Below are positions 1-7,165 of a stretch of 26,096 nt of DNA, one piece after another. Position numbers and translations under genes: made by a program. Each line of letters starts with the position of its first letter. Within the stretch, counting starts at the first letter, position 1. The stretch is from JABCPE02 sp963518955 (lineage in GTDB: Bacteria > Bacteroidota > Bacteroidia > Flavobacteriales > Weeksellaceae). The notes below the pieces were generated by a model. It worked only from the letters and a program-made list of their open reading frames with translations. It did not search any database and had not been told where the DNA came from. The stretch is taken from positions 1-26,096 of the forward strand of contig CAUQKI010000020.1 in assembly GCA_963518955.1 (NCBI GenBank), given 5' to 3'.

Positions 1-28
1 AATAATTTAAATAAACTTTTTTTTCATA

Positions 29-66
29 TAAAATTCCTTCCTCACAAATTTGAGAGTAAGTATTTT
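29..66 (+). repeat. Left inverted copy of a 38-nt palindromic element
   Basis: Its core, 37-60, is an imperfect 24-nt palindrome with half-sites CTTCCTCACAAA and TTTGAGAGTAAG, followed on the plus strand by a T-rich run (61-70). The whole 38 nt matches the reverse complement of 3359-3396 at 33 positions (mismatches at 44, 45, 52, 53 and 57). Read alone it looks like a terminator for a plus-strand gene left of the window. Read with its partner it marks the left edge of the mcrBC island. The rest of 67-118 is T-rich non-coding sequence, with a small possible hairpin at 98-113 (AAAAAC / GTTTTT around GGAG). Confidence 0.6.
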
Positions 67-118
67 TTTTGTTTTTCGGGGATAAAATTAATTCTGGAAA
101 AACGGAGGTTTTTTGTGA

Positions 119-148
119 TTTGGGGAGGGGGGGATTTTAGTATATTTG
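119..148 (+). promoter_or_regulatory. Probable mcrBC promoter with a G-tract in the spacer
   Basis: TTTG at 119-122 and TATATTTG at 141-148 match the Bacteroidota -33 and -7 boxes, with an 18-nt spacer. Transcription would start near 155, leaving about 65 nt of leader before mcrB. The spacer holds GGGG (122-125), an A, and then seven G (127-133), which is striking in such AT-rich sequence. Slippage there would change the box spacing. Confidence 0.5.
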
Positions 149-218
149 TAGCTAATAATTTTTTAGGTGTGTAACTAACCAAAAGTTGAAAAAGATAATT
201 TTAAAAAGTAATTAAAAA

Positions 219-1994
219 ATGGTAAAAAGTTTTAAAGAATTTTATGATGGGATTGAACAATATATCAACAATAACAGATTAAAATTTAAACTTGGAAAAA
301 AGGGAAGAAATTGGTTTTGGGTATTTGATGAGCAAGAGTATTTTAATAACAAGTATGTGCACTATGAATTCTTATTAAATAAGGATAAAATCTCGATAGA
401 TCTCCATTTTGAGCGCAGTAAGATAAAGGCGCAAGAATTTCATGATTTATGTGAGCCGTTACCTGATTGTTTAGAATGGAAGAAATGGTGGAAGCCAGAA
501 CAAGCAGATAGTGTTACACATAAAAATAAAGTTGATTTAGAAGATGAAGATTGTGTTGAAAAATCAATTAAGGCACTAGAAGAATTATATAAGCATACTT
601 ATTCTAGGTTAATTGAAAAAGTAAAATTATTAAAAGAAAAAAACACAGACAAAACCCCAGCTGTCCCATTAAATCAAATCCTTTTTGGTGTTCCAGGAAC
701 AGGAAAAACCCACCACACGAAGAAAATGGCTGTTGAAATTATCAACGGAAAAAAGGAGAGAACCAGAGAAGAAATTAACGAGGAGTATGAAAAGCTGATA
801 GAAGCAGAACAAATTGTTTTTACGACTTTTCATCAGAGCTTGAGCTACGAAGATTTTATAGAAGGAATAAAACCCGAAACCATAGACAGTAATGTGACTT
901 ACGAGGTAAAAGATGGGATTTTTAAGCAGTTGTGCAGTCGGGCAATTGAACAAAAACCAAAAAATAGCGATATTGAAATCTATGATTTTGATAAAGGCTG
1001 GAATGATTTAATAGCCGAAGTAGAACAAAATTTATTGTCAGATTCTATGCTTTTGCTTCCAATTCTTACGCAGGATAAAGGGGTGTATGTGACAGAAATT
1101 ACAGATAACGGAAATTTAAAAATAAAACCAAAAAATAGTCAATTGGACATTGATTATATCGTTTCGTATAATCGAACAAAGAAATTACAAGGAGTTTTCT
1201 CGGACTTGTCGGTCGTTAAAAACATTGATAAGGAGTTTCGTTCTGTGATTGGAGGTTCTAATTCTACGGCATATTGGGCGGTTTTAAATTATATTAATAA
1301 TAAGATTAAAGAAAATAATAAAGAGATAGATTTTGAAGAAACCAAAAACCATGTCCTTATTATTGATGAAATCAATCGTGGTAATGTTTCTGCTATTTTT
1401 GGGGAACTCATCACGCTTTTGGAGGAAGACAAAAGAAAAGGAAGTAAAGAACATACCGAGGCAAAACTCCCTTATTCTGGCAAAGATTTTTCTGTTCCGA
1501 ATAATGTCTACATCATCGGAACAATGAACACTGCTGACCGAAGTGTAGAGGCTCTGGATACTGCCCTTAGGAGAAGATTTTCGTTTGTGGAAATGCAGCC
1601 TAAACCTGGCATTTTATCCGACAAGAAATATGTGAAATATAAAGATGTGGATTTATCCAAGCTTTTAGAAACTATCAACCAGCGAATAGAGGTGCTGATA
1701 GACAAAGACCACCAGATTGGTCATTCGTATTTTATTGGTATTCAGGATTTAGAAGATTTGAAAAGAACTTTCAAGGATAAAATCATTCCGCTTTTGGAGG
1801 AATATTTCTACGGAGATTTTGGGAAAATAGGTTTGGTTTTAGGAGGAGAGTTTATTGAATCAGTTGAAAATAAAACAGCATTCCCGAAAAATTTCACTTA
1901 CGAAAAAAACTTTTTAGAAGACAAAAAAATATACCATTTTACTCCTTCTGAAGACTGGGATGAGGATACCTTTGAATCTATTTATAGGGGTTAG
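219..1994 (+). CDS. mcrB: McrB-type AAA+ GTPase subunit of a McrBC restriction endonuclease
   Basis: Motor and recognition subunit of a two-component, modification-dependent restriction enzyme. By family knowledge, McrB binds modified DNA, hydrolyses GTP, translocates, and recruits McrC to cut. Visible motifs are Walker A GVPGTGKT (157-164), Walker B with DEINRGN (383-389), GTMNTADRS (434-442, the McrB-type MNxxDRS motif) and the arginine-rich ALRRRF near 450. The stretch between Walker A and B (about 240-365) is long, as is usual in McrB relatives. Residues 1-100 should carry target recognition. I do not recognise that fold: it is aromatic and basic, with two adjacent WKKWW-type tryptophan runs near 86-92. 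Residues 110-145 look helical. The start is preceded by an A-rich leader. mcrC follows after 3 nt, so the two are co-transcribed. The specific modified base recognised cannot be told from sequence. Confidence 0.93.
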   Translation: MVKSFKEFYDGIEQYINNNRLKFKLGKKGRNWFWVFDEQEYFNNKYVHYEFLLNKDKISIDLHFERSKIKAQEFHDLCEPLPDCLEWKKWWKPEQADSVTHKNKVDLEDEDCVEKSIKALEELYKHTYSRLIEKVKLLKEKNTDKTPAVPLNQILFGVPGTGKTHHTKKMAVEIINGKKERTREEINEEYEKLIEAEQIVFTTFHQSLSYEDFIEGIKPETIDSNVTYEVKDGIFKQLCSRAIEQKPKNSDIEIYDFDKGWNDLIAEVEQNLLSDSMLLLPILTQDKGVYVTEITDNGNLKIKPKNSQLDIDYIVSYNRTKKLQGVFSDLSVVKNIDKEFRSVIGGSNSTAYWAVLNYINNKIKENNKEIDFEETKNHVLIIDEINRGNVSAIFGELITLLEEDKRKGSKEHTEAKLPYSGKDFSVPNNVYIIGTMNTADRSVEALDTALRRRFSFVEMQPKPGILSDKKYVKYKDVDLSKLLETINQRIEVLIDKDHQIGHSYFIGIQDLEDLKRTFKDKIIPLLEEYFYGDFGKIGLVLGGEFIESVENKTAFPKNFTYEKNFLEDKKIYHFTPSEDWDEDTFESIYRG

Positions 1995-1997
1995 GAG

Positions 1998-3221
1998 ATG
2001 CAGAGTAAGAAGTTTATACAGGTTTTTGAGCATCAAAGATTAAAGTATGATAAATCTGGAGATTTTCAGAAATGTCATTTTGATGCGATGGTGAGGTTTA
2101 ATGACCTGCATCAGAATAAATACTTTACAATTGGTCATAATGGGATTGTTTTTAAGAGCTATGTCGGAGTTATTCAGGTCGGTGGTTTGACCATTGAGAT
2201 TCTTCCAAAAGCCGATAAAAAGGCTGATGCAGATAAAAATTTGTGGCAGAGCGTACTGCTCAATATGCTGAAAGTCTGCAGGCGTATTCGGGTGGAATCC
2301 GTTTCGGAAACCCAGCTCAAAAAAAGGCATCATTCTATTTTAGATGTTTATTTTGAGATGTATCTCACTGAAATAGAACGGCTTGTAAATAAAGGACTGA
2401 TAAAAAGATATCAAAAGAACCAATCCAATCAAAATGCACTAAAAGGAAAACTGTTTTTTGCGAAAAATATTCAGCAAAATTTGGTGCATCGGGAGCGGTT
2501 TTATTGTGAGCATCAGGTTTATGACAGGAATCATCTGCTGCATCAGATTTTGTACAAGGGATTACGGATTCTGAAAACCTTTGTAAATGATGCATTGAAG
2601 GATAGATTGAACCGATTACTTTTTGAATTTCAAGAAATTGAAAACATAGAAATAAGCGAGAAGTATTTCCGAAAAATAGTTTTTGACAGAAAAAACAGCG
2701 ACTACCAAAAGGCGTTTGATATTGCTAAAATCATCATTCTAAACTATTCTCCGAGTTTGAACTACGGAAGCGAAAATTTGCTCACGCTTTTGTTTGATAT
2801 GAATGCTTTGTGGGAAGAATATATTTTCCGCATTCTCCAAAAACATAAGACAGATAAGATGCAGGTATTTTCCCAAGATTCCAAGAAATTCTGGAAAAAC
2901 AAATGCATACGCCCTGATATTATTTTGCAAATAGAGCAAAAAACTTTTGTCATCGATACCAAATGGAAAATCATAGAAACCAATAACCCTTCGGATGAGG
3001 ATTTAAAACAAATGTTCGTTTATAATTTGCATTGGAATGCCGAAAAAGCATTATTGCTTTATCCTAAAACTGAACAAACCGACAGTAGTTTTGAAGAATT
3101 TCATTACGATAAATTGGATTCGAAAAAGAAATGTAAGACTGGCTTCGTGGATATCACTGAGGGAGGAAGCATCAAAAGCAGCGAAAAGATAGCTGAGGAA
3201 ATATTTTCTAAACTAAAATAA
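1998..3221 (+). CDS. mcrC: McrC-type nuclease subunit
   Basis: Cleavage partner of the upstream McrB. The 407-residue protein has an N-terminal part with the family's typical 'GVIQVGGLTIEILPKAD' stretch (about 54-70), a basic helical middle, and a C-terminal PD-(D/E)xK nuclease core. Candidate catalytic residues are D307 (RPDIIL) followed by D320-T-K322 (FVIDTKW). The ATG lies 3 nt after the mcrB stop, with GGAG overlapping that stop, one of the few Shine-Dalgarno-like sites in the window; translational coupling is likely. Length and motifs look intact, so the system is probably active. A 121-nt hairpin and the right-hand palindrome follow before the convergent barrel gene. Confidence 0.92.
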   Translation: MQSKKFIQVFEHQRLKYDKSGDFQKCHFDAMVRFNDLHQNKYFTIGHNGIVFKSYVGVIQVGGLTIEILPKADKKADADKNLWQSVLLNMLKVCRRIRVESVSETQLKKRHHSILDVYFEMYLTEIERLVNKGLIKRYQKNQSNQNALKGKLFFAKNIQQNLVHRERFYCEHQVYDRNHLLHQILYKGLRILKTFVNDALKDRLNRLLFEFQEIENIEISEKYFRKIVFDRKNSDYQKAFDIAKIIILNYSPSLNYGSENLLTLLFDMNALWEEYIFRILQKHKTDKMQVFSQDSKKFWKNKCIRPDIILQIEQKTFVIDTKWKIIETNNPSDEDLKQMFVYNLHWNAEKALLLYPKTEQTDSSFEEFHYDKLDSKKKCKTGFVDITEGGSIKSSEKIAEEIFSKLK

Positions 3222-3235
3222 TCATCTAAGTGATA

Positions 3236-3356
3236 ATGAAAAGCTTTCATATTCAGGCTGAAAATCTAACTTTTTTCTTGGCTTGTGTCGATTATGCCAA
3301 AAAAGCAAAATAATGTGAAAGCCAAAAAAACATTTACATAAAATAAAGCTTTTCAT
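3236..3356. repeat. Nested long inverted repeat downstream of mcrC
   Basis: Outer arms ATGAAAAGCTTT (3236-3247) and AAAGCTTTTCAT (3345-3356) are perfect 12-nt complements. Inner arms TTTTTTCTTGGCTT (3271-3284) and the complementary AAGCCAAAAAAAAC region (3319-3332) pair with one mismatch. Together they would form one extended hairpin or cruciform. I found no ORF inside. It could be an mRNA 3' end structure, a small non-autonomous mobile element, or an island-boundary sequence. Confidence 0.55.
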
Positions 3357-3358
3357 AG

Positions 3359-3396
3359 AAAATACTTCCTCCAAAATTTTGGAGGAAGGAATTTTA
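3359..3396 (-). repeat. Right inverted copy of the 38-nt palindrome; also a possible terminator
   Basis: Its core is a perfect 24-nt palindrome, CTTCCTCCAAAA (3365-3376) with TTTTGGAGGAAG (3377-3388). The full element is the inverted partner of 29-66 (33/38). On the minus strand the hairpin is followed by TATTTTC, so it can terminate the barrel gene that ends at 3429. The remainder to 3428 is AT-rich with nothing else visible. Confidence 0.6.
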
Positions 3397-3428
3397 GTTT
3401 AGAAATTTTTTAAAAAACAAATTTATAA

Positions 3429-4136
3429 TTAGAAATGGTAGGAGAGCCCTAATTGGAGATTTCCTGTACGGAATTTAGCTCTATCCTTTTTGCCATTATG
3501 GTCTTCTTTTTCATTGTAAGGAGAAGTTATTCCCATGCTGTATCTCAGATTAACACTAAATTTCTCTGTGATGAAATATCCTCCTCCAAAATTCCATCCA
3601 AAGAAAGTGCCTTTGGTATACTCCTTAAAACTTTTTTTGTCTGGAATATTGTTGTATCCAGCTTTATCGGTGATGACCTCCTCTGATTTTATAGGAATAT
3701 TCACCTCTGGACCTGTTTCTATATACACCTGAGGAATAAATTTAAATTGAAATGTAACAGGAATATTAATGTGGCTGAGAGTCCAGTATCCCTTTACACC
3801 CTTTACATTAGTATCTTCTTTATAGTTTATTTTTGTTCCAAAATGCTGATAGAGAGCATCTAGTTGAACAGCCATTTTTTCGCTGATAGAGTAGTTTACG
3901 AAAAGTCCACCATAGAACCCTATTTTGCTTTTCAGATTTCGATAAGTTTCGTCTTTAACTGATATTTTATTGAGTCCTCCACCAGCTTTGATACCGAAAG
4001 TGAGCGGCTGATTTTTAGAATAGCTTTTTTGGGGGCTGCTTACTCTATTGGATTTGTTACTAGCTCCCGTTTTTTTCTTTTGTGCTGCTGCCCATCCCAT
4101 AGATAAACATAAAACAGCGATAATTATTTTTTTCAT
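3429..4136 (-). CDS. Outer-membrane beta-barrel protein, PorT-like (porin family)
   Basis: A 235-residue secreted barrel. The chosen ATG at 4136 starts MKKIIIAVLCLSMGWAAAQ, a clean signal peptide with cleavage after AAA or AAAQ; an upstream in-frame ATG would add 18 residues that spoil it. After a short basic Ser/Asn/Lys linker come alternating hydrophobic beta strands (LTFGIKAGGGLNKI, FYGGLFVNYSI, MAVQLDALYQHFG, HINIPVTFQFKF and so on), ending LQLGLSYHF with the terminal aromatic residue recognised by the BAM machinery. The pattern fits the Bacteroidota 'outer membrane protein beta-barrel' (OMP_b-brl_2) families. It is divergent from the histidine kinase gene, with a 254-nt shared region. 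Its ligand or cargo is unknown. Confidence 0.82.
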   Translation of the reverse strand: MKKIIIAVLCLSMGWAAAQKKKTGASNKSNRVSSPQKSYSKNQPLTFGIKAGGGLNKISVKDETYRNLKSKIGFYGGLFVNYSISEKMAVQLDALYQHFGTKINYKEDTNVKGVKGYWTLSHINIPVTFQFKFIPQVYIETGPEVNIPIKSEEVITDKAGYNNIPDKKSFKEYTKGTFFGWNFGGGYFITEKFSVNLRYSMGITSPYNEKEDHNGKKDRAKFRTGNLQLGLSYHF

Positions 4137-4167
4137 ATGGTAAAAATTAAAAGTTGTCTTTTTAAAA

Positions 4168-4224
4168 ACAGGCAATTTTATACAGAACAATATAAAGATT
4201 GCCTGTAAATCACATTAGTGATTT
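4168..4224 (-). promoter_or_regulatory. Two inverted repeats in the leader of the barrel gene
   Basis: ACAGGCAAT (4168-4176) pairs with ATTGCCTGT (4198-4206) across 21 nt. Directly beside it, AAATCAC (4207-4213) pairs with GTGATTT (4218-4224) across 4 nt. Both lie between the predicted start site (about 4238) and the ATG at 4136, so they may be leader hairpins or operator half-sites. The function is inferred from symmetry only. Confidence 0.4.
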
Positions 4225-4244
4225 TGAAAATGATTTTAGCAATT

Positions 4245-4275
4245 CAAAGGTATTGTGAATAAACTAGTTACACAA
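4245..4275 (-). promoter_or_regulatory. Probable promoter of the barrel gene
   Basis: On the minus strand, TTG (4275-4273), a 20-nt spacer, and TACCTTTG (4252-4245) form a perfect TAnnTTTG -7 box with a fair -33 box. Initiation near 4238 gives a leader of about 100 nt. On the plus side of the same 254-nt gap the only candidate for the kinase gene is the weaker TAATTTTA at 4363-4370. A 6-bp stem (ATCCCT / AGGGAT, 4308-4325) followed by T-rich sequence lies between. Confidence 0.5.
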
Positions 4276-4390
4276 TCCCCCAAAAGCGTGTATTTTTATA
4301 AAATTTTATCCCTGTTTTTAGGGATTTTGTTTTTTGAATAATGCTTGGAGTAATAATTTTACTAATTTTACAATCATATAGTTTAAATAA

Positions 4391-6295
4391 ATGATACGGA
4401 GTAAGTGTATATTTTTCATCTTTTTTTCAATCATTGTTTTTTCGCAGAATAGTTCTTCTGAAAAATACATTGACAGCCTAAACAATGAATATCTGAATGC
4501 GAAAAATTCAAAGAAAAAAGTTCGCATCTTGATGGAAATTTCTGATTACTGGTCATATAGAGATACAGCAGTAGCTTTTTCAAAACTTAGAGAAGCAGAA
4601 CAGTTGATAGGAGGAGATAATTTCCTAAAGGGACTTCATGCCTTCTATAAAGCAGGAATTTATTATGATAAAAACATTAGTAAAAGCCAAGAACTCTACA
4701 TGAAAGCCGAAAATTTCTTGAAAACATTTTTCTCTGAAGAGGCTTTTTACTACAGAGCGAAACTGTGGCATAATTACGGAGCATTGGAACAGATGAAGGG
4801 AAACAATATGGAGTTTCTGGACATTACGCTGAAAAAATGTATTCCTCTTGCTGAAAAATCAAAGAATAAGGAACTTTTGGCGGGATATTATGTAGATATG
4901 GGGATGATTTTTAATAATTCAAAAGAATATGATAAATCAATAGACTATATAAAAAAAGCAGTTGGTATTTTAGAAAAAAACTCAAAAAGAGGCGAGGGAA
5001 TAGTTTGGGCATATCTAAATCTTGCAACGGTATATTTGGAGATAGGAGAATTAGCCTTAGTAGAGGACAATATTTTAAAAGCCGAAAAAGCATTAGGACA
5101 ACTACCTTATTCTCAGTATAATGTGTTTCTTTATCAGCTGAAATCTAAATATTATAATAGAATAGGTAAGCAGAGTAAAGCTTTGAATGCTATTCAAAAA
5201 GGGATAGACTTAGCAAAGGAAATGAATTTGGATTATGATTTTTTATCCCTGAGTTATGAGAAGTATAATTATTTAAAAAACTCTTCTCAATATTTAGAGG
5301 CGCAGAAAATACTCTCTGAACTTTTGGATAAGAAAATGGGAAGTAAAAAAAACAGACTTATACTTCTTAATGAAATGGCTGAGTTACAGAAAATAATGGG
5401 CAATTATAAAGATGCTTATAGTTATCTGGAACAGTTTAAATTTTTAAATGATACCATACAGACTGAAAATGAAAAAATACAAATTTTGGATTTGGAAGCT
5501 CAGTATAAAAATAAAGAACAGCAGAAAGAAATACAACATTTGGAGGAAAGAAACAAGCAAGAACGAATAATATTTTGGATTAGTTTGTCTTTATTTATAA
5601 GTGTAGGAGTATTAATGAGTTATGCGCTTTATGAAAGAAAAAGGAAAAACAAACATAAACTTGTTAGTTTAGAACAGGAAAGAAAAATAGACATTAACAA
5701 AGCTCTTATCTACGGGGAAAATAAAGAACGAGAGCGAATAGCTAAGGAACTGCATGATGGCATAGGGGGAAGAATGACAGGAATAAAGATAAACTTAGAA
5801 AATATGATGGAGAGTGAGGGATATTATATGCTTGAAAAACCTATTGCTCAATTGGATAAATGTATAACAGAACTTAGAAATACTCTTAGAAATCTAACTT
5901 CTGAAACACTTCATAAGTTTGGTTTGGAAGAAGCATTACGGGATTTTTGCCAAAATATACAGACAGATTATTTAAAAATATCCTGTTATACTAAAAATCT
6001 TAATCAAATAAAAGAAAAACATCAGCTGCATATCTATCGTATTGTTCAAGAGGGAATAAATAATGCCATAAAGCACTCTGGAGCAACACAAATTCTGGTA
6101 CAGTGTACTTTTGAAGAAAATTTGTTACTCATAGATATAGAAGACAATGGAAAAGGCTTTGATGTGCAAAATATACAGAGAAATTTAGGATTACATAATA
6201 TAGAACGACGCGTAAATGCCCTTGATGGTACTCTTAAAATAGAATCTTCCTTGGGTAAAGGTACTGTGATGAGTATAGAAGCTAAAATAGAATAA
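4391..6295 (+). CDS. TPR-containing sensor histidine kinase (HisKA_3 type)
   Basis: The 634-residue membrane sensor begins with a signal peptide (about 1-19, ending FSQN). A periplasmic or surface-facing helical region of TPR-like repeats spans about 25-370 (for example the repeats around NSKEYDKSIDYIKKAVGIL). A helix of charged residues leads to one membrane segment (about 393-413), then a cytoplasmic kinase. The HisKA_3 dimerisation box ERERIAKELHDGIGGR carries the phospho-acceptor H455. The ATP-binding domain shows the N box (EGINNAIKHSG, about 553-563), DNGKGFD and the C-terminal GLHNIERR...GKGT box. This TPR-TM-HisKA_3 layout is common in Bacteroidota and pairs with LuxR-type regulators; here the regulator gene starts 12 nt downstream. 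The signal is unknown. The neighbouring barrel gene is a plausible target. Confidence 0.9.
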   Translation: MIRSKCIFFIFFSIIVFSQNSSSEKYIDSLNNEYLNAKNSKKKVRILMEISDYWSYRDTAVAFSKLREAEQLIGGDNFLKGLHAFYKAGIYYDKNISKSQELYMKAENFLKTFFSEEAFYYRAKLWHNYGALEQMKGNNMEFLDITLKKCIPLAEKSKNKELLAGYYVDMGMIFNNSKEYDKSIDYIKKAVGILEKNSKRGEGIVWAYLNLATVYLEIGELALVEDNILKAEKALGQLPYSQYNVFLYQLKSKYYNRIGKQSKALNAIQKGIDLAKEMNLDYDFLSLSYEKYNYLKNSSQYLEAQKILSELLDKKMGSKKNRLILLNEMAELQKIMGNYKDAYSYLEQFKFLNDTIQTENEKIQILDLEAQYKNKEQQKEIQHLEERNKQERIIFWISLSLFISVGVLMSYALYERKRKNKHKLVSLEQERKIDINKALIYGENKERERIAKELHDGIGGRMTGIKINLENMMESEGYYMLEKPIAQLDKCITELRNTLRNLTSETLHKFGLEEALRDFCQNIQTDYLKISCYTKNLNQIKEKHQLHIYRIVQEGINNAIKHSGATQILVQCTFEENLLLIDIEDNGKGFDVQNIQRNLGLHNIERRVNALDGTLKIESSLGKGTVMSIEAKIE

Positions 6296-6307
6296 AAAAC
6301 TTAAAAG

Positions 6308-6934
6308 ATGATAAAGATAATAATTTGTGATGATCATCCTTTGATAACAGAAGGCCTGAAGAGCTTTATAGAAAATAGAGATGAAATGCAAATAGTAGCT
6401 ACAGCTACTTCTGCAGCTGAATTATGGCAAGTATTGGAAGAAAATGAAACTGATGTTCTTATACTAGATATCAGTCTTCCAGACGGGAATGGGGTGGATA
6501 TTTGTGCAGAAGTGAAAAAAATGTATCCGCATATTAAAGTAATAGCTCTTAGTAATCATGATGAAAGAAGCTTCATTGTCAGGATGTTGGGGAATAAAGC
6601 GTCAGGTTATCTTATTAAAAGTACTTCCATTGGAGAATTAGAAAAAGCAATAAAAGAGGTTTATAGGGGAGGAATATATTTTGGAGAAGACGCCCAAAAA
6701 GTATTAGTATCCATGGCGGAAGTCATGCAGGTAGAGGTGCCGCCCATTACAAAGAGAGAAAAAGAAGTTTTAGAGTATATATCACAAGGGTTGTCTTCTC
6801 CTCAGATAGCGGAAAAAATGTTTATAAGTTCGCAAACTGTAGATAGCCACAGGAAAAATCTAATGGCTAAATTTGGAGTGAATAAAACTATCAGCCTTGT
6901 TCAAAAGGCAAAAGACCTTAATTTTTTAAGTTAA
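6308..6934 (+). CDS. Response regulator, NarL/FixJ (REC-LuxR) family
   Basis: The 208-residue cytoplasmic DNA-binding partner of the upstream kinase. The receiver domain (1-120) has the acidic pair D8-D9, phospho-acceptor D54 (LILDISLPDG), switch residue S82 and conserved K104. The C-terminal LuxR-type helix-turn-helix (about 146-206) shows ITKREKEVLEYISQG and the recognition region SSQTVDSHRKNLMAKF. All key residues are present. It lies 12 nt after the kinase stop, so it is one operon. I see no terminator immediately after the stop; the next promoter is at 6968. Confidence 0.94.
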   Translation: MIKIIICDDHPLITEGLKSFIENRDEMQIVATATSAAELWQVLEENETDVLILDISLPDGNGVDICAEVKKMYPHIKVIALSNHDERSFIVRMLGNKASGYLIKSTSIGELEKAIKEVYRGGIYFGEDAQKVLVSMAEVMQVEVPPITKREKEVLEYISQGLSSPQIAEKMFISSQTVDSHRKNLMAKFGVNKTISLVQKAKDLNFLS

Positions 6935-6967
6935 GAAAGAATAAATTCAAAAAGGATGATTGCAAAA

Positions 6968-6999
6968 TTTGGTTGTAGTTGATTTATTTCTTACCTTTA
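6968..6999 (+). promoter_or_regulatory. Promoter upstream of tkt / short leader transcript
   Basis: TTTG (6968-6971), a 20-nt spacer, and TACCTTTA (6992-6999) differ from TAnnTTTG only at the last base. Start would be near 7006. It could drive tkt with a 160-nt leader, or the short terminated transcript below. Confidence 0.5.
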
Positions 7000-7005
7000 C
7001 CCAAA

Positions 7006-7130
7006 TAATTTTTAAATAAAAATGAGTTTTTTGTACCCAATAAAAAGAGATGGTCTTGGCAAGCATGTTGTGGAGTTGTTTTTTGGGCTGAAATAATAAG
7101 AGAGATAAGGATAATTGTCTCTCTATTTTT
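7006..7130 (+). ncRNA. Candidate short transcript or leader RNA ahead of tkt
   Basis: This is the gene-free stretch between the response regulator and tkt. From the promoter at 6968 to the terminator at 7099 a transcript would be about 125 nt. It contains a 24-codon ORF (7022-7096) with an A-rich run before its ATG, as in translated genes here. It also has a helix pairing CCCAA (7036-7040) plus an A-run with a T-run plus TTGGG (7079-7087). I see no run of repeated codons of the amino-acid attenuator type, and it does not look like 6S, SRP or tmRNA. It may be a small RNA, a microprotein, or an attenuated tkt leader. Confidence 0.35.
7099..7130 (+). terminator. Intrinsic terminator or attenuator before tkt
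   Basis: AGAGAGATAA (7099-7108) pairs with TTGTCTCTCT (7115-7124) including one G-U pair, around a six-base loop, followed by ATTTTT. It ends only 35 nt before the tkt ATG, so either tkt is transcribed by read-through or a promoter overlaps this hairpin. Confidence 0.6.
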
Positions 7131-7165
7131 ATGTAAAAAAATAAATAGAAACCAATTTAAAATAT

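Noticed and set aside
3236..3396. CRISPR-like or tandem repeat array downstream of mcrC
   Set aside because: The repeats are inverted arms of hairpins, not direct repeats with spacers, and there are no cas genes.
1..3400. Transposon or prophage carrying mcrBC
   Set aside because: No transposase, integrase, tRNA attachment site or phage gene is visible; only the inverted palindromes hint at mobility.
4137..4190. Upstream in-frame ATG at 4190 for the barrel gene, adding 18 residues
   Set aside because: It would put residues in front of a clean signal peptide and start inside the leader hairpin; the ATG at 4136 fits better.
7022..7096. Amino-acid attenuator peptide upstream of tkt
   Set aside because: The 24 codons show no run of one amino acid, so a classical ribosome-stalling attenuator is not supported; retained only as a possible small RNA or microprotein.
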